In this document: piece after piece, positions 23,349 through 31,974 of the stretch | Layout of the letters: each line of letters starts with the position of its first letter | How positions within the stretch are numbered: the first letter of the stretch is position 1 | Assembly: GCA_945860605.1 (NCBI GenBank) | Contig: CAMAQL010000012.1 | Location: 1-37,559, forward strand | Reading direction: 5' to 3' | DNA from: Chitinophaga pinensis | GTDB taxonomy: Bacteria; Bacteroidota; Bacteroidia; Chitinophagales; Chitinophagaceae | DNA: 37,559 nt | Made by a program: the position numbers and the translations under genes | The notes under the pieces: model-generated | Database searches by the model: none | The model's input: the letters and a program-made list of their open reading frames with translations, nothing else | Told to the model about the DNA's origin: nothing

Positions 23349-24554
23349 ATGTCAAATTACAACGTAACCTGCCCCAAATGTCAACACAGCTTTGAACCAA
23401 CCGACGCTATCCGCGACGAGATTGAAAATGAATTGCGTGGCAAGATGACCGAATGGCAAAAAAAGAAAGAAGAAGAAACCAATCAACTATTAGCAGACCA
23501 AAAAACAAAAATTCAGAACGAATTAACAGAACAATTAAAAAAGAATATTGCCGGGGAGTATGAACACAAGCTTAAGTTGATGCAGGACAATGAAGCCAAT
23601 ATGAGTAAGCAGGTGACTGAGTTCAGACAAAAAGAATTAGAATTTTTAAAACAAGTACAGGCTATACAGGCAAAAGAAGCAGAACTTGAATTAGAATTAC
23701 AAAGAAAATTAAACACGGAAAGAGAAAGTTTAAAAGCACAAATTCAAAAAGAAGAAGCAGAAAGAATTTCTATCAAAGACCAGGAGCATGTGTTGAAAGT
23801 GAAAGAATTAGAAAAGCAATTAGAAGACCAACGCAAACTCGCCGAAGAAATGCGACGTAAGGCAGAACAAGGCAGTATGCAAATGCAAGGTGAAGTACAA
23901 GAATTATTATTAGAAGAATTACTTAAAACAAGTTTTCCTTTTGACCAGATCTCCGAAGTGGGCAAAGGGGTACGCGGTGCAGACTGCATTCAACTAGTTC
24001 GTAATAGCCTTGGTCAAGAAGCAGGTAAAATTATTTATGAAAGTAAAAGAACCAAAGACTTTAACCAAGAGTGGATTGATAAATTAAAGGCGGATATGCG
24101 CAGCCAGGGCGCAGATATTGCAGTGATTGTAACACAAACCTTCCCTAAAGAATTAGAACGCTTTGGTGAAAAAGATGGCGTGTACATTTGTTCGTTCCAA
24201 GAAGTTAAAAGTGTTGCTTTATTATTGAGAAATGCGATTCTAAAAATCCATGATACCAAAAAAAGTCAAGTCAATAAAGGAGACAAAATGAGCTTTCTTT
24301 ATGACTACTTAACTAGCAATGAATTCAGTGAGCAATGGAAAGCGGTGGGCGAAGGATTTAGACAAATGCGTTCTAGTATTCAGAAAGAAAGAGACGCCAT
24401 GGAAAAACTTTGGAAAGCAAGAGAGAAACAACTTGAAAAAGTGTTACTCAATGCAATGCATATTAAAGGATCTATTGAGGGCATCGCTGGCGCAGACGCC
24501 ATTCACTTAGATTTACTAGAGGACGATGAAACACTTGGAATAGAAGAAGAATAA
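23349..24554 (+). CDS. DUF2130 domain protein (coiled coil plus nuclease-like domain)
   Basis: 401 residues; ATG 23349 is preferred to the upstream TTG at 23334. Residues 6-14 (VTCPKCQHS) look like half of a zinc ribbon. A long charged coiled coil runs from about 20 to 190. The DUF2130 domain follows (LLEELLKTSFPFDQISEVGKGVRGADCIQLV near 194-224, IIYESKRTKDFNQEWIDKLKADM near 232-254). D219 and E235-x-K237 there resemble a PD-(D/E)xK site, as in RmuC-like proteins, which also combine a coiled coil with a nuclease fold. Its role is unknown; a DNA-linked one is inference. Confidence 0.85.
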   Translation: MSNYNVTCPKCQHSFEPTDAIRDEIENELRGKMTEWQKKKEEETNQLLADQKTKIQNELTEQLKKNIAGEYEHKLKLMQDNEANMSKQVTEFRQKELEFLKQVQAIQAKEAELELELQRKLNTERESLKAQIQKEEAERISIKDQEHVLKVKELEKQLEDQRKLAEEMRRKAEQGSMQMQGEVQELLLEELLKTSFPFDQISEVGKGVRGADCIQLVRNSLGQEAGKIIYESKRTKDFNQEWIDKLKADMRSQGADIAVIVTQTFPKELERFGEKDGVYICSFQEVKSVALLLRNAILKIHDTKKSQVNKGDKMSFLYDYLTSNEFSEQWKAVGEGFRQMRSSIQKERDAMEKLWKAREKQLEKVLLNAMHIKGSIEGIAGADAIHLDLLEDDETLGIEEE

Positions 24555-24569
24555 TAATTTTTTGCAGGA

Positions 24570-25193
24570 TTAGTGATAACAAGTAACACAGACATAATCC
24601 GTTCCAAAATGATAGTCTAAATGGACATTGATATTGCTTCCTTTATGTAAAATTATTGCTGGTACCGTTCCCCCATCCCCATTGGTTAATTCATGTACAT
24701 TAAAATCCTTAGCAAAATCAATTCCCAATTGTTCATACTTTTTATACATGGCTTCTTTGGCTGCCCATAAAAACGCCAACTGATTCAATTGATCCTTTTC
24801 GTCCAACGCTGCAATCATTGCTTTCTCACTATCATTTAAAAATTTATGTGCCACTTTTGAAATTCGTGGGTGTATAATTTCAATATCAATTCCTACAGCT
24901 TGATCGTCTACCGCACAGGCTGCATAACCTTTACAATGTGAAAATGAAAAATGGAAAGGCAATCCAATTAAATAGGGTTTCCCATTATCAGCCATGACCA
25001 ATTGGCTTAAATCCGCATCTGGCATCATTAATTTAAATAATAACCTTACGGCCAAATGTTGAGTCCTTCTTTCCTCGTTGGCAATGGGCACAGCAAGCTG
25101 CACATCTGTCTCAAAAAAGGACGCTGGTTCTTGAATGGACCAAATGGCTAAATGAGCTGTCTCGTTAATATTTTGTTGATAAAAGAAAGGCAT
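24570..25193 (-). CDS. 4'-phosphopantetheinyl transferase superfamily protein
   Basis: 207 residues. It transfers phosphopantetheine from CoA to a serine of a carrier protein. The Sfp-type core motifs are present: FSFSHCKGYAACAV near 82-95, GIDIE at 101-105 (magnesium ligands D103 and E105) and WAAKEAMYKKYE at 143-154 (E148, K147). Length lies between AcpS (about 125) and full two-lobe Sfp (about 225), so it is of the Sfp/HetI type. No polyketide or peptide synthetase gene is nearby; the target may be the fatty-acid carrier protein. Convergent with the DUF2130 gene (15 nt between stops). Confidence 0.9.
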   Translation of the reverse strand: MPFFYQQNINETAHLAIWSIQEPASFFETDVQLAVPIANEERRTQHLAVRLLFKLMMPDADLSQLVMADNGKPYLIGLPFHFSFSHCKGYAACAVDDQAVGIDIEIIHPRISKVAHKFLNDSEKAMIAALDEKDQLNQLAFLWAAKEAMYKKYEQLGIDFAKDFNVHELTNGDGGTVPAIILHKGSNINVHLDYHFGTDYVCVTCYH

Positions 25194-25249
25194 TTTGAAT
25201 TAGATTGCAGTCTGTTTTAAAGACCGAAATTAAACATAAATCGATTAAG

Positions 25250-25786
25250 ATGATATTATCAGATTCACGAATACTAGAAGAAATACAAAAAGGAACCATC
25301 AAAATTGAACCCTACGATCGTAAAGATCTTGGAAGCAATAGTTATGACGTGCATCTTGGAAAGTGGTTGGCAACATACGACAACGAGATTCTTGACGCAA
25401 AAGCGCACAATACCATTACCTATTTTGAAATTCCTGAAGAAGGATTTGTATTAGAACCAACAGGCTTTTATTTAGGCGTTACTTTAGAATATACAGAAAC
25501 ACATGCGCATGTTCCATTTTTAGAAGGCAAGTCCTCTACCGGTAGATTAGGTATTGATATTCATGCTACAGCAGGTAAAGGAGATGTAGGTTTCTGTGGC
25601 TATTGGACCCTAGAAATTTCTGTTAAGCAACCTGTTCGTGTGTACAAAGGAATGCCTATTGGTCAATTGATTTACTTCCCTGTGGATGGTGAAATTGAAG
25701 TTAAATACAATCAAAAGAAAAACGCTAAATACAGCGGTCAACCAGAGAAGCCTATCGAGAGTATGATGTGGAAGAATCAGTTTTAA
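25250..25786 (+). CDS. dcd: dCTP deaminase
   Basis: 178-residue trimeric enzyme that deaminates dCTP to dUTP for thymidylate synthesis. The core motif EGKSSTGRLGIDIHATAGKG leads to GDVGFCGYWTLEISV with the catalytic Glu in TLEI, and the N-terminal MILSDSRILEEIQKG is typical. The ATG at 25250 gives the standard start; the frame is open back to 25205. The DVGFCGYW stretch replaces the more common DPGF-x-G. Whether the enzyme also has dUTPase activity cannot be told. Its last 35 nt overlap the convergent DUF3810 gene. Confidence 0.93.
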   Translation: MILSDSRILEEIQKGTIKIEPYDRKDLGSNSYDVHLGKWLATYDNEILDAKAHNTITYFEIPEEGFVLEPTGFYLGVTLEYTETHAHVPFLEGKSSTGRLGIDIHATAGKGDVGFCGYWTLEISVKQPVRVYKGMPIGQLIYFPVDGEIEVKYNQKKNAKYSGQPEKPIESMMWKNQF

Positions 25787-26900
25787 GTCGGTAGGCCCTA
25801 ACCCATTTTAATACATCTGCATAACTAGCTAGCCCTTCTGCTTGTTGATTCCATTTTAAGAATTGATCATACAACTGCGAGGAAGCTTGTATTTGCTTAT
25901 CTGCTCTAGCAGCAAAAAATGCTTTTATTTTCGCCCGATCTTTCAAAACGGCTGGGCTCAATAATGACCTGTTTTTTTCTATTTGCGTTTTCCAAGCATC
26001 AAAACCTTTATTCCCAGCAAGCAATAATAATTGCGCATCCTGCGCATAGCTAAACATTTGCAATAACATAGAATACTTTAAATAAGGATCATTGGCCTCG
26101 GATGCAACCACAAAAGCAATGAAATTCGCTTCTGTTTCAGAAGCATAACCTAATTGATGCGCCATTTCATGTGCAATGGTATAGGGCTGGGTTAAAATTG
26201 GAAGGTCTGATCTGAGGATGGCCTCTCCAGTAATTGGTTGGTAAAAAGCTAAAAATCCTATGTAATCTCCCAAACTAGGGAAAATCGCTTTTTTGACACT
26301 TTGATTTTGAAGGATAAACCTAGGATGTAAGATTGCAATTGCTTGATAGTCTTGCTGCACATTGGACACCACTTGCTCAAAATTGGGTTCAACTGGTTTA
26401 TTCAATCTCAATTGCTCCTTTGTTTGATTCAACTCCTTTATCAATTCATATGTCAGCGCATTCATTTCGGATAGGGCAATTTGAGCATTATTTGGTGATT
26501 GTACGCTTAAATCAAAATCCTTGGTCGGGTCGGGTTGCATATAATTCAAACCCCAAATAAGCTGAAATACAACATATAATCTTATAAGAAACCAGCTCAA
26601 TTTGGTTAGTATAAACCATCCCTTTTCTGATATATAATTGAAACTTTTAAGTGAATTAATATGTTTTAAAGCATTCATTATCAATACTATGATAATTATT
26701 AAATAAATGAGTTCGCCAATCGCAAAAGGGATACTTCCAAATACAAACCTCAAGCCTGATGCTCCATATTTAAACAAGCCTTGTGTATAGTAGCTTTCGA
26801 TCAATTCGGGGTAATATGGTGCCAATAAGCAAACTGCAAACAGCAATATCCATATGGATGGTAAAATGAGCTTGCTCAAACCCGGTCTAAATCGATACAT
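25752..26900 (-). CDS. DUF3810 family membrane protein (zinc metallopeptidase-like)
   Basis: 382 residues from ATG 26900 (MYRFRPGLSKLILP). Three hydrophobic helices lie near the N-terminus (about 10-26, 45-75, 85-110). A soluble domain follows, with the zinc-peptidase motif HEMAH near 243 (TIAHEMAHQLGYASETEANFIAF). The second Glu cluster (SETEAN) about ten residues on is a candidate third ligand. DUF3810 proteins are membrane-anchored and mostly restricted to Firmicutes and Bacteroidota; no substrate is known. The start at 26900 is favoured because upstream codons overlap the yceD promoter. Its 3' end overlaps dcd by 35 nt. Confidence 0.85.
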   Translation of the reverse strand: MYRFRPGLSKLILPSIWILLFAVCLLAPYYPELIESYYTQGLFKYGASGLRFVFGSIPFAIGELIYLIIIIVLIMNALKHINSLKSFNYISEKGWFILTKLSWFLIRLYVVFQLIWGLNYMQPDPTKDFDLSVQSPNNAQIALSEMNALTYELIKELNQTKEQLRLNKPVEPNFEQVVSNVQQDYQAIAILHPRFILQNQSVKKAIFPSLGDYIGFLAFYQPITGEAILRSDLPILTQPYTIAHEMAHQLGYASETEANFIAFVVASEANDPYLKYSMLLQMFSYAQDAQLLLLAGNKGFDAWKTQIEKNRSLLSPAVLKDRAKIKAFFAARADKQIQASSQLYDQFLKWNQQAEGLASYADVLKWVRAYRLKTDSSTSYSR

Positions 26901-26937
26901 TTGCAGAGAATAATTATCTAGTAAAATTAGTATAAAC

Positions 26938-26968
26938 TTTGTCTTTTGACCTATTTTTACTAACTTTG
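26938..26968 (+). promoter_or_regulatory. Bacteroidota-type promoter of the yceD-rpmF-plsX operon
   Basis: TTTG at 26938-26941, spacer of exactly 19 nt, TAACTTTG at 26961-26968: complete match to the -33/-7 consensus of the primary sigma factor in this phylum. The yceD ATG follows 19 nt later. Confidence 0.85.
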
Positions 26969-26987
26969 CAACCCTTAAAGTACGGTT

Positions 26988-27620
26988 ATGGGCCATAACA
27001 GGACATTCGAAATTCCATTTGTTGGCTTAACAGCTGGAGAACATGAGTTTGAATACCGTATTGAGGATCAGTTCTTTCTAGATTTTGGACCACAAGATTT
27101 CAGTAATTGTCAAACCAAAGTGAAACTCCTTTTGGATAAACACTCGGGTTTTATGCAATTACATTTTGATATTGACGGGACAATTGATACCCTATGTGAC
27201 CGATGCGGAAATCCACTTAGTGTTCAACTTTGGGACGAATTTAACTTGATTGTAAAATTAGTTGATGACGCCGATAAGATGAATAGTGAAGAGGAAGATC
27301 CTGACATTTTTTACTTAGATCGTAACGATAGCAATTTGTCCATTGCCAATTGGATTTATGAGTTCATTAGCCTTAGCGTTCCATTGCAGCATATCTGCAA
27401 ATTGGATGAAAAAGGAAAATCAACTTGTAACCAAAAAGTAATTGATCAGCTCAATTTCTTCAATGAAATCCAAACTTCTGAAGCTGCATCAAAAACAGTT
27501 TGGAAAGGCTTAGAACAGTTCAAAGATTTAGGAGAAGAAGATGCGAACGCATCTGATGAGAACTCGCGAACAGCGAGTGATGGTGAAGCGGATGCATCTG
27601 ATGAGGAAGCGCAAGATTAG
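26988..27620 (+). CDS. yceD: YceD/DUF177 family protein with acidic C-terminal tail
   Basis: 210 residues. The DUF177 core (about 5-170) has C70-x-x-C73 (LCDRCGNP) and C137/C147 (HICKLDEKGKSTC), a likely zinc-type site. YceD relatives act in large-subunit rRNA accumulation and are almost always encoded next to rpmF, as here. The last ~28 residues (from GEEDANASDEN to the end) are low-complexity Asp/Glu/Ser/Ala with three ASD(E/G) units and are unlike the core. At DNA level this tail is built of short palindromes (27540-27598). The gene heads yceD-rpmF-plsX behind a perfect promoter. Confidence 0.9.
   Translation: MGHNRTFEIPFVGLTAGEHEFEYRIEDQFFLDFGPQDFSNCQTKVKLLLDKHSGFMQLHFDIDGTIDTLCDRCGNPLSVQLWDEFNLIVKLVDDADKMNSEEEDPDIFYLDRNDSNLSIANWIYEFISLSVPLQHICKLDEKGKSTCNQKVIDQLNFFNEIQTSEAASKTVWKGLEQFKDLGEEDANASDENSRTASDGEADASDEEAQD
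27540..27598. repeat. Chain of small palindromes inside the yceD tail
   Basis: GATGCGAACGCATC (27540-27553), ACTCGC-GAACA-GCGAGT (27562-27578) and GATGCATC (27591-27598) follow one another. GCATCTGATGAG also occurs twice (27549 and 27594 onward) as a direct repeat. The whole stays in frame with yceD. Confidence 0.7.
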
Positions 27621-27683
27621 ACGAGTTGAAAGTATTAGTAATAGTAGAAAATAAAATAGATTAAAAAATTTAAAAAATAAGAG

Positions 27684-27878
27684 ATGCCTAATCCTAAACG
27701 CAGACACTCCCAACAACGTAGCGCTAAAAGAAGAACACACTATGTTGCACAAGAAGTAACATTAAGTAAAGATGGTACAACAGGAGAAATCCATGTTCGT
27801 CATCGCGCGCACGTACAAGAAGGAAAATTATTCTATAAAGGAAAATTAGTAGCTGAGAAGGCACCTTTAAAAGCATAA
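27684..27878 (+). CDS. rpmF: 50S ribosomal protein L32 (zinc-free form)
   Basis: 64 residues. The N-terminal PNPKRRHSQQRSAKRRTHY is the conserved rRNA-binding start of L32. The C-terminal part TGEIHVRHRAHVQEGKLFYKGKLV matches the position of the zinc ribbon in other L32 proteins, but the protein has no cysteine at all. It is therefore a zinc-independent variant, as is common in Bacteroidota. It lies 63 nt after yceD and 10 nt before plsX in the classic order. Confidence 0.96.
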   Translation: MPNPKRRHSQQRSAKRRTHYVAQEVTLSKDGTTGEIHVRHRAHVQEGKLFYKGKLVAEKAPLKA

Positions 27879-27888
27879 TTTACCAATA

Positions 27889-28833
27889 ATGAATATTGGT
27901 ATTGATATGATGGGTGGTGATTTTGCACCACTTGAAGCTGTCAAAGGCATTCAACACTATCTATCCAATGCGCAACAAAATTTATATTGTATAGGTGATG
28001 CAACCCAGTTGAAAGCACTCTTTCAGCATCATGGGATTGCCTCACCTTTTTTGCATTTAGTAGATGCACCAGAAGTGATTGGCTACCATGAGCATCCCAC
28101 CAAAGCCTTAAAAGAAAAACCTAATTCATCTATTGCAATTGGGTTTCGTTATTTAGCAGAAGGTAAGATTGATGCTTTTTTAAGTGCCGGAAATACTGGG
28201 GCCATGTTGGTTGGTGCTATGTTTAGCATCAAACCTATTATAGGTGTGCTTAGACCAACGATTGCCACTCTTTTGCCAAAATTAAATGGCAAAACAGGCA
28301 TCCTAGTAGATGTGGGCTTGAATACGGATTGTAAACCTGAACAACTGAACCAATTTGCTATTTTAGGTAATCTATACGCAAAACATATTTTAAACATAGC
28401 TACTCCATCTGTGGGCTTATTGAATGTTGGAGAAGAAGAAGGCAAAGGCAATTTATTAACACAAGCCACTTACCCACTCTTAAAAGAAAATACCCATATT
28501 CAATTCATAGGCAATGTCGAAGGCCGCGATGTCTTTAACGACAAAGCAGATGTCATTGTTTGTGATGGATTTACTGGAAATGTATTTTTAAAGACGGCAG
28601 AAGCGATGTATGAGGCTGCAGCACATCAGGGTCTAGAAAAAGATGCCTTTTTTGGGCGTTTCCATTTTGAAAATTATGGCGGAACCCCTGTCTTAGGTGT
28701 GAATAAGCCAGTCATCATTGGTCATGGCATTAGCAATGCAAAAGCTTTTTCAAATATGATTGCTTTAGCAGAAAAAATGATTAACACCAAATTCTGTGAA
28801 ATCATCACAAGCAATTTTGCTAACATCCAATAG
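27889..28833 (+). CDS. plsX: Phosphate acyltransferase PlsX
   Basis: 314-residue peripheral membrane enzyme that makes acyl-phosphate from acyl-ACP, the first step towards phosphatidic acid with PlsY. The start MNIGIDMMGGDFAPLEAVKG, the middle FLSAGNTGAMLVGAMF near 98-113 and the C-terminal DVIVCDGFTGNVFLKTAEA near 220-238 are the family signatures. Full length for a short-form PlsX. It is third in the yceD-rpmF-plsX operon; the usual follower fabH is absent and a PLP enzyme follows after 50 nt. Confidence 0.96.
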   Translation: MNIGIDMMGGDFAPLEAVKGIQHYLSNAQQNLYCIGDATQLKALFQHHGIASPFLHLVDAPEVIGYHEHPTKALKEKPNSSIAIGFRYLAEGKIDAFLSAGNTGAMLVGAMFSIKPIIGVLRPTIATLLPKLNGKTGILVDVGLNTDCKPEQLNQFAILGNLYAKHILNIATPSVGLLNVGEEEGKGNLLTQATYPLLKENTHIQFIGNVEGRDVFNDKADVIVCDGFTGNVFLKTAEAMYEAAAHQGLEKDAFFGRFHFENYGGTPVLGVNKPVIIGHGISNAKAFSNMIALAEKMINTKFCEIITSNFANIQ

Positions 28834-28883
28834 TATTAGGTTTTTTTAACTTAATTTCACCCTCAATAAAAGCAACTCATTTT

Positions 28884-29861
28884 ATGTGGTTAAACAACGT
28901 TTTAGAAACCATTGGCAACACCCCAATCATTCGTTTAAATAAAGTAAGTGAGGGCATTCCTGGTACAATCCTTGCTAAAGTGGACTATTTTAATCCAGGT
29001 AATTCTATTAAAGATAGGATGGCTTTGAAAATGGTAGAAGTGGCCGAAGCAGAAGGCAAATTAAAACCAGGCGGAACTATTATTGAATGTACGAGTGGTA
29101 ACACAGGAATGGGCTTAGCCTTAGCAGCTGTCGTAAAAGGATATAAATGCATATTTACTACCACAGACAAGCAAAGCAAGGAGAAGATGGATATTTTAAG
29201 AGCAGTGGGTGCAGAAGTGATTGTCTGCCCTACCAATGTTGCACCAGAAGATCCAGCTAGCTATTATTCAGTAGCAAGGAAATTGGCAGGAGAAATTCCT
29301 AACTCCTACTTCTTTAATCAATATGATAATTTGGCCAACCGACAAGCGCATTATGAAAGTACTGGCCCTGAAATTTGGCGTCAAACCGAAGGTAAAATCA
29401 CCCACTTAGTTTGTACTGCAGGCACAGGTGGAACCATCACAGGAACAGCAAAATATTTAAAAGAGCAGAATCCCAATATTCAAATTTGGGCCATCGATCC
29501 AATAGGTTCTTTATTAACCCATTATTTTCAAACAGGTGAAGTCGATATGGCCTATGTCCACCCATATATTGCGGAAGGTTTTGGTGAGGACTTTGTTCCC
29601 CAGAATTATGACATGTCAGTCATTGATCATTTTGAACAAGTGGCAGATAAAGAAGGTGCTTTAATGACAAGACGTATTGCAAAAGAAGAAGGATTATTTT
29701 GTGGATATAGTGCAGGAGGTTGTTTACAAGGGCTAATACAATTAAAGGATAGATTGAAACCAACAGATGTCGTGGTCTGCGTTTTCCATGATCACGGAAG
29801 CAGGTATGTTGGAAAAGTATATAATGACGATTGGATGAAATCAAAAGGGTTTATAGACTAG
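28884..29861 (+). CDS. PLP-dependent cysteine synthase/cystathionine beta-synthase-like enzyme
   Basis: 325-residue fold type II enzyme. PLP-binding K43 lies in FNPGNSIKDR, the phosphate loops are SGNTG (71-75) and GTGGT (180-184), and the C-terminal GLFCGYSAGG has the serine for the pyridine nitrogen. The text around K43, the run TIIECTSGNTGMGLALAA and DRWM-like DDWMKSKGF at the end resemble the catalytic core of cystathionine beta-synthase more than CysK. The regulatory CBS domains and the haem domain are missing. It may make cystathionine from homocysteine and serine, or cysteine from O-acetylserine; the sequence does not decide. It is downstream of plsX by 50 nt, possibly in its own unit. 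Confidence 0.85.
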   Translation: MWLNNVLETIGNTPIIRLNKVSEGIPGTILAKVDYFNPGNSIKDRMALKMVEVAEAEGKLKPGGTIIECTSGNTGMGLALAAVVKGYKCIFTTTDKQSKEKMDILRAVGAEVIVCPTNVAPEDPASYYSVARKLAGEIPNSYFFNQYDNLANRQAHYESTGPEIWRQTEGKITHLVCTAGTGGTITGTAKYLKEQNPNIQIWAIDPIGSLLTHYFQTGEVDMAYVHPYIAEGFGEDFVPQNYDMSVIDHFEQVADKEGALMTRRIAKEEGLFCGYSAGGCLQGLIQLKDRLKPTDVVVCVFHDHGSRYVGKVYNDDWMKSKGFID

Positions 29862-29895
29862 TTTCCATCTATTTTAGTGTTGTTTTTGATAGCCT

Positions 29896-29931
29896 AGCTA
29901 ACGGATGTTAGCTGCTTAAATTGTATCTTTA
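29896..29931 (+). promoter_or_regulatory. Palindrome and -7-like element before the aldolase gene
   Basis: AGCTAAC-GGAT-GTTAGCT (29896-29913) is a perfect 7-bp inverted repeat. It is followed by TATCTTTA (29924-29931), one mismatch from TAnnTTTG, 18 nt before the aldolase ATG. The palindrome covers the place of the -33 box and could be an operator or the weak end of the preceding gene. Confidence 0.35.
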
Positions 29932-29948
29932 ACATTCAATATTTAAAT

Positions 29949-31016
29949 ATGAACAAGTATAGATCTGGCGTTTTATATGGTAAGGAATTAGAAGCCTTAT
30001 ATAATGATGCTAAAGACAATAATTTTGCCATCCCAGCAGTGAATACAACAGGTACTGATACCATCAATGCAGCCATTGAAACAGCAGCTAAAGTAAAGTC
30101 TCCTATCATCATACAGTTCTCAAATGGTGGCGCGCAATTTATTGCAGGTAAGGGTATGCCAAATGACAATTTGCAAGCCAATATTCAAGGTGCGATTGCA
30201 GGTGCTTTACATGTGCACCAAGTGGCTAAGTTTTACGATGTGCCTGTTATTTTACATACAGACCACGCATCTAAAAAATGGTTACCATGGATCAGCGCTT
30301 TAATTGACGAGAGTGAAAAATATCACAAATTACATGGACAACCTTTGTTCAGTTCTCATATGTTGGATTTATCAGAAGAGCCTATCGAAGAAAATATTCA
30401 AACCTCTGTTGAATTCTTTAAACGTATGGCACCTTTAGGCATGGGTATTGAAATTGAATTAGGTGTAACAGGTGGTGAGGAAGATGGCGTTGATAATAGT
30501 GGCATTGAAAATGATAAATTATACACGCAACCAGAACATGTTGCTTATGCATATACTGAATTAGGAAAAGTAGGTAACTTATTTACAGTTGCTGCTGCAT
30601 TTGGTAATGTACACGGGGTATACAGTCCAGGCAATGTGGAATTAAAGCCTGAGATTTTACACAATAGTCAATTGCATATTGAAAAGACATTAGGCACAGC
30701 AACTAAACCAGTTTATTTTGTATTCCATGGCGGATCTGGTTCTCCTCAAAATCAAATTAGAGAGGCCATTGGATATGGTGCAATAAAAATGAATTTAGAC
30801 ACCGACTTACAATGGGCTTTCTGGGAAGGTGTTCTAGGTTATTACAAAAAGAATGAAGCTTTTCTTCAAACTCAATTGGGTAATCCAGAGGGCGCAGAGA
30901 AGCCAAATAAAAAATATTATGACCCTAGAGTTTGGTTAAGAAAAGGCGAAGAGTCTTTCATCAAACGTTTAGAGCAATCATTTGACGACTTAAATTGTAT
31001 CAATAGAAACGTTTAA
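29949..31016 (+). CDS. fbaA: Fructose-bisphosphate aldolase, class II (type A)
   Basis: Zinc-dependent glycolytic and gluconeogenic enzyme of 355 residues, matching the E. coli FbaA type. The catalytic D105 and zinc ligand H106 lie in [10 protein letters not shown]. The second zinc region is [20 protein letters not shown] near 164-183, followed by [13 protein letters not shown] and the phosphate-binding FHGGSGSP. No gaps or missing residues. It is followed by accD after 10 nt, a likely two-gene transcript that links glycolysis and fatty-acid synthesis by location only. Confidence 0.97.
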   Translation: MNKYRSGVLYGKELEALYNDAKDNNFAIPAVNTTGTDTINAAIETAAKVKSPIIIQFSNGGAQFIAGKGMPNDNLQANIQGAIAGALHVHQVAKFYDVPVILHTDHASKKWLPWISALIDESEKYHKLHGQPLFSSHMLDLSEEPIEENIQTSVEFFKRMAPLGMGIEIELGVTGGEEDGVDNSGIENDKLYTQPEHVAYAYTELGKVGNLFTVAAAFGNVHGVYSPGNVELKPEILHNSQLHIEKTLGTATKPVYFVFHGGSGSPQNQIREAIGYGAIKMNLDTDLQWAFWEGVLGYYKKNEAFLQTQLGNPEGAEKPNKKYYDPRVWLRKGEESFIKRLEQSFDDLNCINRNV

Positions 31017-31026
31017 ATCAGTTCCT

Positions 31027-31947
31027 ATGCGTGAAAAAGTAGAAGACATTGAAGTCAACCTAACTGGAGAAGAATCAAATCATTCTGATGCAGCAGATAA
31101 ATCTAGATGGTTTAAGAGAATCCGTAAAGGTATTAATACTTCAACTGCAGACAAGAAAGAAACTCCAGAAGGATTATGGACTAAGTGCCCAACCTGTAAC
31201 CATATATGTACAAGTTCTGAACTAAAAGAAAATTTGTACATCTGTGACAAATGTAATTATCACCATCGCATTGGTAGTGATGAATATTTTGACATTTTAT
31301 TTGACAACCAAGAATGCACCGTTCTTTTTGATGAAATCAAAAGTAAGGATGCACTTAATTTTACTGATCTAAAAAATTACCAAAAACGTTTAGATGAAAT
31401 TCATTCTAAAACAGATTTGAAAGATTCTATGCGTGTAGGTGTTGGTAAAATGAATGGCGAAAATTACGTGGTTGCATGTATGGATTTTGAATTCATTGGT
31501 GGATCATTAGGAAGTGTGATGGGAGAAAAATTTAGTCGTGCAGTAGATTATTGTATTCAACATCGACTCCCCTTCTTAGTGATTAGCAAAAGTGGTGGTG
31601 CTCGTATGATGGAAAGTGCATTTAGCTTAATGCAATTAGCAAAAACAAGTGGTAAATTATCACAATTGAGTGATGCAAAATTACCATTCATTTCTTTATT
31701 AACAGACCCAACATTTGGTGGTATTTCTGCCAGCTTTGGAATGTTAGGCGATCTCAATATAGCAGAACCAGGTGCATTGATTGGTTTTGCTGGTCCTAGG
31801 GTGATTAAAGAGACCATCAAGAAAGATTTACCTCCAGGTTTCCAGCGTTCTGAGTTCTTATTAGAACATGGATTCCTTGATTTTATAGTGGATAGAAAAG
31901 AACTGAAGCAAAAATTGTCAGAAGTTGCTTTTATGTTCAGAAGTTAA
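31027..31947 (+). CDS. accD: Acetyl-CoA carboxylase carboxyltransferase beta subunit
   Basis: 306-residue subunit that, with AccA, moves the carboxyl group from biotin to acetyl-CoA to give malonyl-CoA. The N-terminal zinc ribbon has C54, C57, C73 and C76 (CPTCNHIC, then [10 protein letters not shown]). The crotonase-like core has the acyl-CoA-binding stretch [22 protein letters not shown] near 180-201 and [18 protein letters not shown]. About 27 acidic residues precede the usual start [13 protein letters not shown]; no in-frame ATG lies closer, so the extension seems real. It lies 10 nt after fbaA. Confidence 0.95.
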   Translation: MREKVEDIEVNLTGEESNHSDAADKSRWFKRIRKGINTSTADKKETPEGLWTKCPTCNHICTSSELKENLYICDKCNYHHRIGSDEYFDILFDNQECTVLFDEIKSKDALNFTDLKNYQKRLDEIHSKTDLKDSMRVGVGKMNGENYVVACMDFEFIGGSLGSVMGEKFSRAVDYCIQHRLPFLVISKSGGARMMESAFSLMQLAKTSGKLSQLSDAKLPFISLLTDPTFGGISASFGMLGDLNIAEPGALIGFAGPRVIKETIKKDLPPGFQRSEFLLEHGFLDFIVDRKELKQKLSEVAFMFRS

Positions 31948-31974
31948 TGCCAAAAAGAAATCAATTTTAAATAG

